DNA of 64,000 bases from Bradyrhizobium sp. NAS96.2 (GTDB taxonomy: Bacteria > Pseudomonadota > Alphaproteobacteria > Rhizobiales > Xanthobacteraceae). The notes beneath the pieces were generated by a model that was given only the letters and a program-made list of their open reading frames with translations, did no database searches and had not been told where the DNA came from. This document shows, piece by piece, positions 36,293 to 46,054 of the stretch (position 1 is its first letter; each line of letters begins with the position of its first letter). A program made the translations under genes and the position numbers. Location of the stretch: the NCBI RefSeq assembly GCF_001908235.1, contig NZ_LGHK01000071.1, forward strand, positions 62,001 to 126,000, read 5' to 3'.

Positions 36293-36328
36293 CAGTCCTC
36301 GCCGACCAAGCATCAAGAGGCAAGATCA

Positions 36329-36349
36329 GTCGCCAGCGCCGCTGGCGAC
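36329..36349. terminator. Bidirectional terminator hairpin
   Basis: GTCGCCAGC-GCC-GCTGGCGAC is a perfect 9-bp stem with a 3-nt loop, between the converging MetE-like and L,D-transpeptidase-like genes. It lacks a strong U-tract. Confidence 0.6.
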
Positions 36350-36365
36350 GCTACTGCTGGCGGCC

Positions 36366-37412
36366 TTAGGAATTCGACGCCGAGCGGGTCGAGGCCGACT
36401 GGACATCCTTGATGCTGATGACGACGGCGATGCGCTTGATCATGCCGCTGCGGTAGGCCTGCAGGAACTTGTCGTAGTGCTTGACCGAGATGCAGCCGTT
36501 GGAGTCGCCGTTCGGCCCGAGCATGTAGCTGTGGACGAGCAGGCCGACGCGCCCGAACGTATCGCTGCCGTCGACCGGGGTCATGCGCAGCGCGGGCACG
36601 CCGTGGAACAGCTTTTCGCGCGGCTTCATCTCATAGATGCCGGGCGGCGTGGCACCGGCGTTGCGAGCATTCACATGTGCCGGATCGTCGAGCAGATTGC
36701 CGAGCCCCGAATGCGCTTCGAACTTGGTGCCGTCGGGCATGTACACGATGCGGCCGGTGATGTCGTAGACCGCCGTGGTGCTGTCATAACCGAGCTTGCC
36801 GAGATCGGGGCTCGGGCCGGACAACAGGCCGTCATTCGGATCGATCGAGGCCAGCTGCAATTTGCCCGGCATCATGTCGGCGATCTTCTGCAGGAAGGTC
36901 CGGTTGTCGCCCTGCTGCACCGGCGCCTGCGGCGGCAGCGGCTGATCGTTGCGCGCGAGCAGGTTGGCCTCGGCCGGCCGCGACCGCGGCATCGGCACGG
37001 CGGGTGCGGTCGTCATCGTGGTCGTTGCGGCGACCGACGCCGTCGCCGGCTCGCTGTTGCTCGGCAGTTCGGTCTGCGTGTCACGCAGCTGACCGGACAG
37101 CGCGTCCTCGATCTGACCGAACTCGGAATTGAAATCGCCGCGGCTCGAACGGAACCCGCGGCGCAAAGGATAATAGAGCGAAGCCGTGTTGATGGTGGAG
37201 CGAGAGCCGAAGCGGTCGTCGAAATTCAACGAGGCGGTGGTGTTGGCGAGTGCCGGTCCATGCAGCCATGCGGTCGGATCGATGCCGACCATCCAGGCGG
37301 CAAGGCCAGACGACAGGACGAGCGCCGTCACGGCGAACGCCGTGCTGCCCACCAGAGACATGCCGCGGCTCGACTTACGCCCGGCAGCTTTCGTCGTACG
37401 TTGACCCATCAT
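36366..37412 (-). CDS. DUF2778/L,D-transpeptidase-like exported protein
   Basis: A 348-aa protein with an N-terminal membrane anchor (GSTAFAVTALVLSSGLAAWMVG, residues about 22-45) and a low-complexity Pro/Ala/Thr linker. The C-terminal domain carries His in LVHSYMLG and Cys in GDSNGCISVKHYD, the catalytic pair of L,D-transpeptidase-like folds (DUF2778). It probably acts on peptidoglycan in the periplasm. Two adjacent ATG codons (37412, 37409) are possible starts. Confidence 0.85.
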   Translation of the reverse strand: MMGQRTTKAAGRKSSRGMSLVGSTAFAVTALVLSSGLAAWMVGIDPTAWLHGPALANTTASLNFDDRFGSRSTINTASLYYPLRRGFRSSRGDFNSEFGQIEDALSGQLRDTQTELPSNSEPATASVAATTTMTTAPAVPMPRSRPAEANLLARNDQPLPPQAPVQQGDNRTFLQKIADMMPGKLQLASIDPNDGLLSGPSPDLGKLGYDSTTAVYDITGRIVYMPDGTKFEAHSGLGNLLDDPAHVNARNAGATPPGIYEMKPREKLFHGVPALRMTPVDGSDTFGRVGLLVHSYMLGPNGDSNGCISVKHYDKFLQAYRSGMIKRIAVVISIKDVQSASTRSASNS

Positions 37413-37595
37413 CCCCAAGTACGGTGCTCTGGGGCCTGTTACCCGGCCCACGTGGAATTCACCGATCACTCATCATATCAGGGAATTAGAGTAAGGCATA
37501 ATCGAGACGGAGCGGGCAACGACAGGATTTTTAAACGTTTTTCGGATCGAAAGTGCCGGAGAATCAGCCTTGGACAGGCTGAAGCAGCCAAAACA

Positions 37596-37610
37596 GTCCC
37601 GATTCGGGAC
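37596..37610 (-). terminator. Terminator of the second GGDEF/EAL gene
   Basis: On the minus strand GTCCCGA-A-TCGGGAC forms a 7-bp stem followed by TGTTTT, 13 bp after the stop at 37623. A second stem (TCAGCCT...AGGCTGA) lies at 37564-37582. Confidence 0.55.
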
Positions 37611-37622
37611 AATTTCGGCGAC

Positions 37623-40004
37623 TCAGGCGATCTTTTCTTCCCGGAGGGTCAGCACCGGGACCGGCTTCCCGATCGCGTAACCCTGGACGTAGTCGACCCC
37701 GATCTGGCGCAGCTCGTCCAGGATCGCGAGGCTCTCGACAAACTCCGCGACCACCTGCTTCTGCATGATCTTCGCGGTCTTGGTGATCATCTCCACCATC
37801 GCGCGATCGACCTTGCTGTTCAGGATCTCCTTCACGAACGAACCGTCGATCTTGATGATGTCGACCGGCAGGTGCTTGAGATAGGCGATCGAGGACATGC
37901 CGGTGCCGAAATCGTCGAGCGAGAAGCTGCAGCCGATCTCGCGCAACCGCGCGATGAACGTCTGTGCCTCGTCGAGATTGGAGATCGCGCTGGTCTCGGT
38001 GATCTCGAAACAGACCAGCGCCGGCGGGACGTCGTACTGCGCGAACAGCCCGGCGACGAAGTCGACGAAGTCGCTGTCACCGATGGTGGCGCCGGACAGG
38101 TTGATGGCGTAGCTCGCGATCTTGCGCGGATGGTGCTTGCGCTCGGCGATGATCTCGAAGGCGCGGCGCACCACCCAGCGGTCGATCAGCGGCATCAGTC
38201 CGTAACGCTCGGCGGCCGGCAGGAAGCTGCCGGGCGGCACCAGGGCGCCGTTCTCGTCGCGCAGGCGCAGCAGCAGCTCGCGCCGGTCGTTGCCCCTCAG
38301 CACGCCGTTCACCGGGCGGATCTCCTGCTCGTAAAGGCAGAAGCGGCCCTCGTCCAATCCCTTGCGGATGCGATTGACCCAGCTCATCTCGGCAACCCGC
38401 ACCGCCATGCCGGTATCGGACGGACGGTGCTCCTGGACGCGGTTGCGTCCCTTGTCCTTGGCGAGGAAGCAGGCGACGTCGGCAAGCCGCAGCGCGTCCT
38501 GCACGCCGGCGCTGTCGGCAAGCCCGACCAGGCCGATGCTTGCGCTGATCCTGAAGCTCGAGCCCTCATGGACGAAGTTCGACTGCTCGACCACCGCCCT
38601 GATCCGCTCCGCGACGTCGGCAGCAACGTCGTGCGTGGCGGAGCCGTCGTCGCGCAGCAGAATACCGAATTCGTCGCCGCCGAGACGCGCGACCAGCCCG
38701 CTGTCGCCAACCTCGGCGGTCAGCAACCGCGCCACCTGTCTCAGCAGCCGATCACCGGCCATGTGGCCGCAGGTGTCGTTGACGATCTTGAACTGATCGA
38801 GGTCGATCAGCATCAGATCGGCGCCCGCCGCCGGTGCGCCCGACATCGCCTTGTGCAGCTCGAACTCGAACTGCCGCCGGTTCGCAAGGCCGGTGAGCGC
38901 GTCATGCGAGGCGGCCCACGCCAGTTCCTCGACCAGCCGCCGCTCGGCGGTCATGTCGTGAATGATCATGACACGGCCGGACGGTTCGCCTTCATGCACG
39001 ATCGGGGTCTCAACCACCGAGACCGGCACGCTGGAATGATCCGGTCGCACCAGGAGCCGCTGCTGCGGCCGACTTTCGTCATCGTGATCCGCGCTCTGGA
39101 ACGATCCGCGCACCGGCTGCTCGGCGATGTTGAACAGCGACGAAAGCTGCCATCCGGTCACGTCCTGCCCCGCCGCGATCAGCCGCTCTGCGGCGGCGTT
39201 CATGTAGCCGACGCGATCGTCCTGCGTGGTCACGATGACAGCGTCGCCGATCGAGGCCAGCGTGAGCTGGGCACGCTCCTTCTCGACGGCGAGCGCGGTC
39301 TCGGCAAGCCAGCGCCGCCACAGCATCCGCCGCGTGTGGACCAGGACGATGCCGGCAAGGCAGGCCGCGATCACGAGATTGACCAGCAGCAGCAGCGCGG
39401 AGACCTGACGCGACGCCTTGCCCAATTCGTCCGAGAAATCGACGGCAAGCGTGCTCATTGCGGCATCGACCGCACCGATCCGCTCGGCCCAGTGCTTGAT
39501 GGCCGCAGCAGAGGGATCATGCAGCGCGACGTCGTTCGCGGCCTCGTTCCTGATCTCGATCAATTGATCGAGCAGCGCGTCCGAATTCCGCCACGCCGTC
39601 ACCGCGCCCGCCACGTGGTGCATCTTGCGGAAATATTTGAACAGCCAGATCAGGCCGCCGATGTCGTCATCATGATTGCCCGCTTTGGCGAAACCGGCGC
39701 GGGCCACGGCATCGTTATTGCCCGGCGATTCCAGCGCGCGCCGCGCCGTGCGATCGGCCAGCGGCACCGCGATCGCGGCGTCGAACTTCTGCAAATAGAG
39801 CGGCGCACCGGTGCTGACATAGGTCTGGAGGTAGTGAATGGCGTCCTTCTGCCCCTTCGACCACATGCTTTCGCCCGCCGCATAGGCCCTGACCGCGGAC
39901 ATCACCTGCAGGCTGCCCGCCGACAGGCCACCCAGCAGCAGCACGATCGCCAGCAGAGGGCCGACGACCCGCCACAGCGCCCAGCTACGGAATGAAAAGA
40001 ACAT
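37623..40004 (-). CDS. Membrane sensor GGDEF-EAL protein with PAS-like domain
   Basis: A 793-aa protein: N-terminal transmembrane helix (VVGPLLAIVLLLGGLSAGSL), an extracytoplasmic helical sensor region, a second helix (SALLLLVNLVIAACLAGIVLV), and a PAS-like domain (LASIGDAVIVTTQDDRVGYMN). A GGDEF domain with intact ARLGGDEFGIL and an EAL domain follow. The EAL signature is ELLLRL rather than EALLRW, but the Glu, DDFGTGMSS and KIDGSFV are kept. It likely senses a periplasmic signal and alters cyclic di-GMP. Start ATG 40004; a TTG five codons upstream is possible. Confidence 0.9.
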   Translation of the reverse strand: MFFSFRSWALWRVVGPLLAIVLLLGGLSAGSLQVMSAVRAYAAGESMWSKGQKDAIHYLQTYVSTGAPLYLQKFDAAIAVPLADRTARRALESPGNNDAVARAGFAKAGNHDDDIGGLIWLFKYFRKMHHVAGAVTAWRNSDALLDQLIEIRNEAANDVALHDPSAAAIKHWAERIGAVDAAMSTLAVDFSDELGKASRQVSALLLLVNLVIAACLAGIVLVHTRRMLWRRWLAETALAVEKERAQLTLASIGDAVIVTTQDDRVGYMNAAAERLIAAGQDVTGWQLSSLFNIAEQPVRGSFQSADHDDESRPQQRLLVRPDHSSVPVSVVETPIVHEGEPSGRVMIIHDMTAERRLVEELAWAASHDALTGLANRRQFEFELHKAMSGAPAAGADLMLIDLDQFKIVNDTCGHMAGDRLLRQVARLLTAEVGDSGLVARLGGDEFGILLRDDGSATHDVAADVAERIRAVVEQSNFVHEGSSFRISASIGLVGLADSAGVQDALRLADVACFLAKDKGRNRVQEHRPSDTGMAVRVAEMSWVNRIRKGLDEGRFCLYEQEIRPVNGVLRGNDRRELLLRLRDENGALVPPGSFLPAAERYGLMPLIDRWVVRRAFEIIAERKHHPRKIASYAINLSGATIGDSDFVDFVAGLFAQYDVPPALVCFEITETSAISNLDEAQTFIARLREIGCSFSLDDFGTGMSSIAYLKHLPVDIIKIDGSFVKEILNSKVDRAMVEMITKTAKIMQKQVVAEFVESLAILDELRQIGVDYVQGYAIGKPVPVLTLREEKIA

Positions 40005-40151
40005 GCCCAATGCGCCCAACCCTGAAATAGTCGGGTCAGCCTAGGAACGGTGACTTAACCTCACGTTGCAAAACGCGATAAGTTTGAAACGACTTGGTTG
40101 TAATTGAATTGCGTCAAACTTTACGCATCCGGCCGACCGGGCCGGCAGCGC

Positions 40152-40562
40152 TCAGGGACGCAATGTCGGCGACGTATTCGGCGCCGGCGCCTGCTCCATC
40201 TCGGCCTCTTCGGGCAATTTGTCGGCATGGACGGCGAGCGGCGTGCCGATCCAGAGCGGATCGTCGCGATGATCGCGGCGCGGATTGGTCGTGTTAGGAT
40301 GGACCAGGATGCTCAGACTGCCGTGGTTGAGCATCAGCCACGGCACCAGGGTCGGAAACAGCTCGGCGGCAAACGCCACCTGATACATCGCCTGATCGTG
40401 CGGGCCGACTTTGACGTCGTGCCAGCGCCCAAGCGTGACCAGGAAACGCTCGCCCATCCAGCTGCGCAGGCGCTCGGCCTCGCCGCGGCTGGTTGCGGGA
40501 TCGTAATAGACATGGGCGTGATAGCTCGCGATCTCGCCGATCGTCCGTGGCGTGTCCGTCAT
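40152..40562 (-). CDS. DOPA 4,5-dioxygenase family protein
   Basis: A 136-aa protein matching the small DOPA 4,5-dioxygenase-like family. [10 protein letters not shown] near the N-terminus and [16 protein letters not shown] near the C-terminus hold the conserved histidines. GWHD-like ([15 protein letters not shown]) lies between. Family members cleave catechols or have unknown roles. ATG 40562 follows GAGAGGTGAG. It lies 22 bp after the methyltransferase gene, so the two are probably cotranscribed. Confidence 0.88.
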   Translation of the reverse strand: MTDTPRTIGEIASYHAHVYYDPATSRGEAERLRSWMGERFLVTLGRWHDVKVGPHDQAMYQVAFAAELFPTLVPWLMLNHGSLSILVHPNTTNPRRDHRDDPLWIGTPLAVHADKLPEEAEMEQAPAPNTSPTLRP

Positions 40563-40584
40563 CTCACCTCTCCTCCGCGGCCTA

Positions 40585-41205
40585 TCACCTGCGCCGCAGC
40601 ACACTGAACTGGAACGACTGCGTCGCGCCCCAGGGCGTGACGTGCCGGTGCGCCTCATGCGCGATCAATTCGAATGCCGGACCGATGGCCCGGCTGAGCG
40701 TTGCGGGATCATAGCGCTGCACCGGCAAGCCGCTGCATTTCTCCGGACCGTCCAGCGCGAAGGTGCCGATCACGGCGTGGCCGCTTGCCTTGACGCCGCG
40801 ATGCAGCCGGTCGAGATAGGCCGCGCGGTCCCTCTCCTCGACCAGAAAATGAAACGCCGCACGATCGTGCCAGATGTCGAAGGCCCGCGGCGGCTGCCAG
40901 ACCGTCGCATCATCGGCGACCCAGCGCACCGCTTCGCCTGCCGCGCCGATCCGCTCCCGCGCGCTCGCCAGCGCCGCCTCGGAGAGATCCAGCACGGTCA
41001 GATCATGAAAGCCGCGCGCCAGCAGCGCATCGACGAGGCGCGAGGCCCCGCCGCCGATGTCGATGATCGACGCATCGCGGCCCGGCGCGACGGACTCTAT
41101 CAGGCGCAGCGATGGCTGCGGATCGGCTTGCGACCAGCTCACCTGCTGTTCGCCCTTGGTCAGATAGACGGTCTGCCAATGCGATTGGCGATCATACGCG
41201 GTCAT
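40585..41205 (-). CDS. SAM-dependent methyltransferase (class I)
   Basis: A 206-aa class I methyltransferase. Motif I is [17 protein letters not shown]; the acidic post-I residue is in [11 protein letters not shown]; a later [10 protein letters not shown] matches the family's motif IV region. The [11 protein letters not shown] segment is typical of a thiopurine/tellurite-methyltransferase-like subgroup, but the acceptor is unknown. ATG 41205 is the best start. Confidence 0.87.
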   Translation of the reverse strand: MTAYDRQSHWQTVYLTKGEQQVSWSQADPQPSLRLIESVAPGRDASIIDIGGGASRLVDALLARGFHDLTVLDLSEAALASARERIGAAGEAVRWVADDATVWQPPRAFDIWHDRAAFHFLVEERDRAAYLDRLHRGVKASGHAVIGTFALDGPEKCSGLPVQRYDPATLSRAIGPAFELIAHEAHRHVTPWGATQSFQFSVLRRR

Positions 41206-41390
41206 GGCGATACGTCCCGAAGGCGGCGGCAACCTGCGTTGCATAGGGTTAACCATGAGCTAGGCGCGGCGCTATCCCACGTCAACCGGCAGCAGCCGGC
41301 ACGCACGGCCGCATGGCGGCAAATGCCGCATTTGCATCGCCGCATTTTCCATCTAACCTGACCGGCAGGTTGCGATCGGGGCGCCCGGGG

Positions 41391-42092
41391 ATGGCCAATT
41401 TCGGCTGGACACGCGTCAACAAGCCTGCACAAGCGGAGGACGCCGCCAGCGACTTGCGCGGCCTCACCGACCCATCCGCGTTTCTCGCCGCGCTCGACAA
41501 GGTGGTGCCGCGCTATCTCGATCTCGCCGACAATGGCGTGCTGGTCTATCCGGCATGCAAGCGCAAGCCCGGCGACCTGCTCGGCGATGCCAGGGCGATC
41601 TGGGAGCACACCCGCCTCGAAGCGATGCGCTATGTCCCGATGGTGCCGCGGAAGGATACCGCGCTGCTGACCGATCCGGCCCGCCAGGCCGAGACGATCG
41701 ATGCCTTCCTGCGCCAGCGCGCGCATGACAACACCGTGGTCGATTTCACCGGCACCGCAATCGAGGACTACGGCATCGCAATCTACGCCGCGCTGAACTG
41801 GCTGAACCATTGCGGCGCCATCGTGAATGCCGATCCGCAGAAATTCTCCGGCACGCTGCGAAGCTTCCGCAAGGTCATGGTCGTCGCCCGGCAGTGGTGG
41901 GCGCTCGACGGCGCCGCGGAGCGCTGCCGGCAGATGCTGGAGGCGCGCGAGCGGCCGCCGCTGGTGTTCTTCCTGCTGTGGGCCGAATGCACCAACCTGG
42001 CGCGCGAGATTGCGATCGCGGCGGCCGGTGCGACTGCTGCCGAGGACAGCATCGCGCGCATGCGCGCAGCCGACGATCCGGAACAGCTGTAG
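41391..42092 (+). CDS. Hypothetical protein, 233 aa
   Basis: I do not recognise this protein. It is soluble, mostly helical, with an N-terminal segment (SDLRGLTDPSAFLAALDKVVPRYLDLADNGVLVYPACKRKPGD) and a C-terminal helix (FFLLWAECTNLAREIAIAAAGATAAED). No cofactor or catalytic motif is evident. Codon use matches its neighbours and it is flanked by well-spaced genes, so it is likely real. ATG 41391 follows a weak GGGG. Confidence 0.7.
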   Translation: MANFGWTRVNKPAQAEDAASDLRGLTDPSAFLAALDKVVPRYLDLADNGVLVYPACKRKPGDLLGDARAIWEHTRLEAMRYVPMVPRKDTALLTDPARQAETIDAFLRQRAHDNTVVDFTGTAIEDYGIAIYAALNWLNHCGAIVNADPQKFSGTLRSFRKVMVVARQWWALDGAAERCRQMLEARERPPLVFFLLWAECTNLAREIAIAAAGATAAEDSIARMRAADDPEQL

Positions 42093-42114
42093 CAAAGCGG
42101 CGGAGCCCGGCGGT

Positions 42115-42768
42115 TCAGGCAACAGGGTCCGCGTCGGCGGACACCACCAGCAGGTCCTTGGACTTGCGCGCGATCAGGCGGCCCAGTTCGCTTTGCTTGT
42201 AGGTCTCGACGAATTTGATGGCGAAGCCGTTCGGCAAATGCCGGACCACGCGCCCGACACAGGCCCCGATCGCCAGCGGCATGCCGATCGGCGGCTGTAC
42301 CTCGGAGGACACCGCGGCGCCCGACAGCGACATATCGATGATGAAGCAGCTCTGCACGGTGCCGTCCGCCAGCGTCAGCATGGCATGCGGTGCGACCGGA
42401 ACGAAACGCGGATTGTTGCGTGCCTCGCGGACGCTGGGATCCTTCTGCTTCTTCTCGATCCAGGTCAGCTTGTCGGCGAACTTCTCGCGCCTTGCATGCG
42501 TCATCTCGAGCTCGAGCAGGAAGCTGCCGCTCATCGTGTCGGTGATGCAGCCCTCGAACTTGCCGAACTCCTCGAAATACGACGTCAACCGGTCGCCGAC
42601 CTTGCCGACAACGGGCACGTCCACGATCATGCGGAACGGCGAGACGCGCGTGGTGCGGCAGGCGAAGGTGCGCAGCTTGCCCTGCGCATCGTACCAGTTC
42701 GGCAGCGTGTAGCTTCCGTTGACCGTGATCCTGACCGCGCGTTGCTTGAGGAACTTTTCGACAGACAC
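42115..42768 (-). CDS. PilZ-domain protein
   Basis: A 217-aa protein. The second half holds a PilZ-type domain: NNPRFVPVAPHAML for the basic start box, then CFIIDMSLSGAAVSSE, the DxSxSGxxl motif. The first half (RITVNGSYTLPNWYDAQGKLRTFAC...) looks like a second, degenerate beta-barrel unit. It probably binds cyclic di-GMP, which two enzymes in this window can make or break down. Start is GTG 42768, after GAGGTCC. Confidence 0.85.
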   Translation of the reverse strand: MSVEKFLKQRAVRITVNGSYTLPNWYDAQGKLRTFACRTTRVSPFRMIVDVPVVGKVGDRLTSYFEEFGKFEGCITDTMSGSFLLELEMTHARREKFADKLTWIEKKQKDPSVREARNNPRFVPVAPHAMLTLADGTVQSCFIIDMSLSGAAVSSEVQPPIGMPLAIGACVGRVVRHLPNGFAIKFVETYKQSELGRLIARKSKDLLVVSADADPVA

Positions 42769-43147
42769 GACTGGACCTCGCCCGAGGCGATGTGAGTGCA
42801 CGGAGGTCGGGGCTGACCGACATCCCGGGTCGGTCTGGTGGTGGGGACATCCGCTACCGACGCGATTGCAGCGGGAAGGCTGCGGCACGCGCCCCAGCGC
42901 GCCGCGGGAGGGTCCTGGCGCGCAGGTGCGTACAGTCGTACCGTCGAAAAACTAGGAAAAAGTTAAACCGGGACGGAGCGCGGGCGGCGCACTCTATGGC
43001 GCAACCCTTACGCGGCAGTTTATTTTGCGAGCCGTACAACTACCGGGAGAGTTGCCGCACGCCGTTGCAATCGCGCCGTGCCCTAAACCGGCTGCCTCGG
43101 CGCGCGAGCGGGTGCTAGCGTTGGCCGAAATCAGACTGGACCCTCAT
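42769..43147. other. Intergenic region between PilZ and enoyl-CoA hydratase genes
   Basis: About 379 bp between divergent genes. It is GC-rich with one A-rich patch (GAAAAACTAGGAAAAAG near 42947-42964). I see no clear coding sequence, promoter pair or operator. Confidence 0.5.
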
Positions 43148-43960
43148 ATGACCAACATCTCAGAGAAGTCGCTCGCCGACGGCAAGATCCTGCAAAGCGT
43201 GGTCGGCGGCGTCGGCGTCATCACCTTCAACAATCCCGGCAAGCGCAATGCGATGTCGCTGGAGATGTGGGAAGGGCTCGGCGAGGCGTTGATCGCGCTG
43301 CGCGACGATCCGGCCGTCCGCGTCGTGATCCTGGTCGGCGCCGGCGACAAGGCCTTCGTGTCGGGCGCCGATATCAGCCAGTTCGAGAAGACGAGACACA
43401 ACGCCGAGGCCTCCGAGGAATATTCACGGCGCAGCGCCGCCCAGCGCGCTTTGCTCGCCGATTACCCGAAGCCGACGATTGCCTGCATCCGCGGCTTCTG
43501 TCTCGGCGGCGGCATGCAGGTCGCGATGCTGACCGATATCCGCATCTCCGGCGCCAGCGGCCAATTCGGCATTCCCGCCGCCAAGCTCGGCATCGCCTAT
43601 GGCTATGACGGGCTGCGCCATCTGGTGTCGCTGGTCGGCCCGTCCTGGGCGCGGCTGATCATGTATACCGGCATGCGGATCGACTCCGCGGAAGCGCTGC
43701 GGATCGGCCTCGTCGATCGCGTGCTGCCGGATGCCGAGCTCTGGGACGCGACCATGGAGATCGCGCGCACCATCTCGGGCAATGCGCCGCTGGCGATCAA
43801 GGCCGCCAAGATCACCATCGCGCAGGTGCTGAAGGACCCCGCCGATCGCGACATGGCCGCGATCAAGCAGATCGGCATCGACTGCATGGACAGCGCGGAT
43901 TTCCGCGAGGGCCGCAACGCCTTCATGGAAAAGCGCAAGCCGCAGTTCAAGGGCCGCTAG
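43148..43960 (+). CDS. Enoyl-CoA hydratase/isomerase family protein
   Basis: A 270-aa crotonase-fold enzyme. Signatures: FNNPGKRNAMSLEMW, the oxyanion-hole GDKAFVSGADISQF, and GFCLGGGMQVAMLTDIRISG followed by IPAAKLGIAYGYDG. The C-terminus KRKPQFKGR resembles the hydratase at 1704-2441, but the two are clearly diverged. Ribosome site before ATG 43148 is weak; the upstream in-frame reading looks non-coding. A hairpin-rich region follows the stop. Confidence 0.87.
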   Translation: MTNISEKSLADGKILQSVVGGVGVITFNNPGKRNAMSLEMWEGLGEALIALRDDPAVRVVILVGAGDKAFVSGADISQFEKTRHNAEASEEYSRRSAAQRALLADYPKPTIACIRGFCLGGGMQVAMLTDIRISGASGQFGIPAAKLGIAYGYDGLRHLVSLVGPSWARLIMYTGMRIDSAEALRIGLVDRVLPDAELWDATMEIARTISGNAPLAIKAAKITIAQVLKDPADRDMAAIKQIGIDCMDSADFREGRNAFMEKRKPQFKGR

Positions 43961-44260
43961 CTATCCGGTGTCATCACCTGCGCATGCTTTCGCGGGTGAT
44001 GACAGCGCAGGATACGGTGGCGGCTACGGCCTGGCTGCGCGTCGTACCGGATCGGAGCGCACGACGCTGCAGCCACGCAACAAACGGTCATCGCCCGGTT
44101 AAACCGGGCGATGACAGATGCGGATGAGGACGCCTGCTGCATGATTTCGGAATATTAGAAGAATACCCCTGAGTTGCCCGACGCGTCAAGTCCCCTGGTC
44201 GACCGCCGGCCCGCCGGCCGCTACTTTGCATGAGGTTGTTTTCGATATTTTGGCAGCGCC
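43961..44260. repeat. Hairpin-rich intergenic repeat region (families D)
   Basis: Two inverted repeats lie between the converging hydratase and SDR genes. TGTCATCACC...GGTGATGACA spans 43969-44004. GTCATCGCCCGGTT-A-AACCGGGCGATGAC at 44087-44115 has perfect 14-bp arms and should be a strong hairpin. The rest of the 300 bp shows nothing coding. Confidence 0.8.
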
Positions 44261-45043
44261 CTACTTCTTGTCGTGGACCGGCACCGTGTAGTTGAGGATC
44301 AACCGCCCGCCGTCCGGATAGATGGTCTGGCCGGTGATGTACGAGGCATCGTCGCTGGCGAGGAATGCAACGACAGAGGCGACCTCGCTCGGCTCGCCGC
44401 AGCGGCCGGCCGGGGTGCGCGACAGCACGCTGCGCCGTGCGTCCTCCGACGAGAAGATCGCGGTTGCCACCATCTCGGTCAGGATCGTGCCGGGCCCGAC
44501 TGCCACGACGCGAATGCCGTGCGGCGCCAGCGCCACGGCGGCCACCGAGGTGAGCTGCTTCATCGCGCCCTTGGACATCGCGTAGGTCGCAAGCGAGGGG
44601 ATCGCGAGCAGCGCATTGACCGAGGACATGTTGACGACGACGCCGCCACCGCCTTGCGCGATCATCTGGCGCGCCGCGGCCTGCACGCCGAAGAATGCGC
44701 CCTTCAGGTTGATCCCCATCACGTCGTCGAACTCGGCCTCGGTGATGTCGAGGAAATCGCGGTTGCGCGCGACGCCGGCATTGTTGACCATGACGTCGAG
44801 CCGGCCGAACTCCTTCACCGCAGTGGCGACGATGCGATCGACATCGGCGCGCTTGCTGACGTCGGCTTCGACGGCCCGCAGCTGATCGACATGTCCGAGT
44901 TCCTGGGCGGTGTGGACCAGCCCGGCGGCATCGACGTCCGAGATGACGACCCTGGCGCCATCGGCCAGGAAGCGCGCGGCGCAGGCCTTGCCGATGCCGC
45001 GCGCCGCGCCGGTGATGGCGACGACCTTGCCGGAATTCTTCAT
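44261..45043 (-). CDS. Short-chain dehydrogenase/reductase
   Basis: A 260-aa classical SDR. Cofactor loop TGAARGIGKA; NNAGVARN; catalytic Ser in VNMSSVNAL and Tyr/Lys in YAMSKGA. It oxidises or reduces a hydroxyl/keto group with NAD(P). It is last in a minus-strand operon: TetR, decarboxylase-like protein, 6PGDH-like dehydrogenase, SDR. ATG 45043 lies 87 bp after the previous stop. Confidence 0.9.
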   Translation of the reverse strand: MKNSGKVVAITGAARGIGKACAARFLADGARVVISDVDAAGLVHTAQELGHVDQLRAVEADVSKRADVDRIVATAVKEFGRLDVMVNNAGVARNRDFLDITEAEFDDVMGINLKGAFFGVQAAARQMIAQGGGGVVVNMSSVNALLAIPSLATYAMSKGAMKQLTSVAAVALAPHGIRVVAVGPGTILTEMVATAIFSSEDARRSVLSRTPAGRCGEPSEVASVVAFLASDDASYITGQTIYPDGGRLILNYTVPVHDKK

Positions 45044-45130
45044 GGGAGTGCCTCCAAAACAAAACTGTTCACGGAGCAATAGCGCATTGCGCGGCGGCAG
45101 GGAACGCGGCGGATTCTCCGCGTGCCCTGC

Positions 45131-46054
45131 TCAGGATTTAATGCGCGCGAGAATCCGGTCGGCCTCGGTCCGCCAATCGGCGCTGCGGGCGAAGTCCGCG
45201 GTGCCCTCGCGTCCGAACACGCCCTCGTCGGCAAGATCGGCGATCCAGCCCTGCCGCTCGGCGGTCCCGGAGGCGGACCATGGCGTCAGCCCGGCCTCGC
45301 GCACGGTCTCCGCCACCTCGCGCACCTCCTCGGCGCGCCGGCGGCCGTGCTCGATCACCCGCTGGAAGAAATAGGCGCCCTGCTTCTCCCAGTCGATGCC
45401 AGGAAAGGTCTCCTTGAGCGAGGCCAGCACCGCGTCCTCGACGCCATAGGCGCGGGCGGTGGTGAAACTCTCGATCACCATCGCTTCCAGGCCCTTGATC
45501 ATGATGCTGCGGCACATCTTGACCGCCGAGGACACGCCGAGTTCGTCGCTCGCAACCTTCGCCGCGAAGCCGAGCGCGACCAGCAGCGGCGCCAGCTCGC
45601 GTGCGCCCTGGCCGCCGAGCAGCAGCGGCACCTTGATCCGGTACGGCGGCAGCGAGGTCATCACCGCGCCCTCGACATAGCGGCCGCCGGCGCCATCGAT
45701 GTGCGCCGCCGCGCGCTGCTTGGCGCCAGGCGAGGCCGAGTTGAAATCCAGGAACCAGGCCCCGTTCCGGATTGCGGGCGCGCAGGCCTCGGCCACCGGC
45801 ACCGCCTGGCTCGCCGTCACCGCCGAGATGATGAAATCGGCCCGCGCCGCAAGCTCGGCATGCGATTCCGCAAGCACGACGCCGATCTCCGCCGCGTGTG
45901 CGCGCAGCGGCGCCCCCTGCCCGCGGTCGAGCTTGATATCGTAGGCTGCGACGTTGATGCTCTGCTGGCGTAGATCTTCGGCAAGGATGCGGCCGACCTC
46001 GCCATAGCCGAGCATGCCGATCTGCCATTGCCGCGGATCGCTGGAGGTGGTCAT
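45131..46054 (-). CDS. 6-phosphogluconate-dehydrogenase-like NAD(P) oxidoreductase (DUF1932)
   Basis: A 307-aa protein. The Rossmann domain starts IGMLGYGEVGRILAEDL; DFIISAVTASQAVPVAE and FLDFNSASPGAKQRAA are typical of beta-hydroxyacid dehydrogenase-like proteins. The helical C-terminal half matches the DUF1932 type (SSAVKMCRSIMIKGLEAMVIES). It should oxidise a hydroxyacid. Its ATG shares one base with the stop of the upstream decarboxylase-like gene (TGATG), so the two are translationally coupled. Confidence 0.85.
   Translation of the reverse strand: MTTSSDPRQWQIGMLGYGEVGRILAEDLRQQSINVAAYDIKLDRGQGAPLRAHAAEIGVVLAESHAELAARADFIISAVTASQAVPVAEACAPAIRNGAWFLDFNSASPGAKQRAAAHIDGAGGRYVEGAVMTSLPPYRIKVPLLLGGQGARELAPLLVALGFAAKVASDELGVSSAVKMCRSIMIKGLEAMVIESFTTARAYGVEDAVLASLKETFPGIDWEKQGAYFFQRVIEHGRRRAEEVREVAETVREAGLTPWSASGTAERQGWIADLADEGVFGREGTADFARSADWRTEADRILARIKS

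Noticed and set aside
36255..39995. 1246-aa open frame on the plus strand
   Set aside because: It is antisense to the L,D-transpeptidase-like and GGDEF/EAL genes, and its His/Arg/Asp-rich composition is typical of the mirror frame in GC-rich DNA.
40004..40019. TTG start for the second GGDEF/EAL gene
   Set aside because: ATG 40004 is a more usual start and leaves the membrane helix intact.
40045..40068. GGAAC...CGTT pair on the plus strand
   Set aside because: The spacer is 15 nt rather than 16-17, and it points into the antisense strand of the dioxygenase gene.
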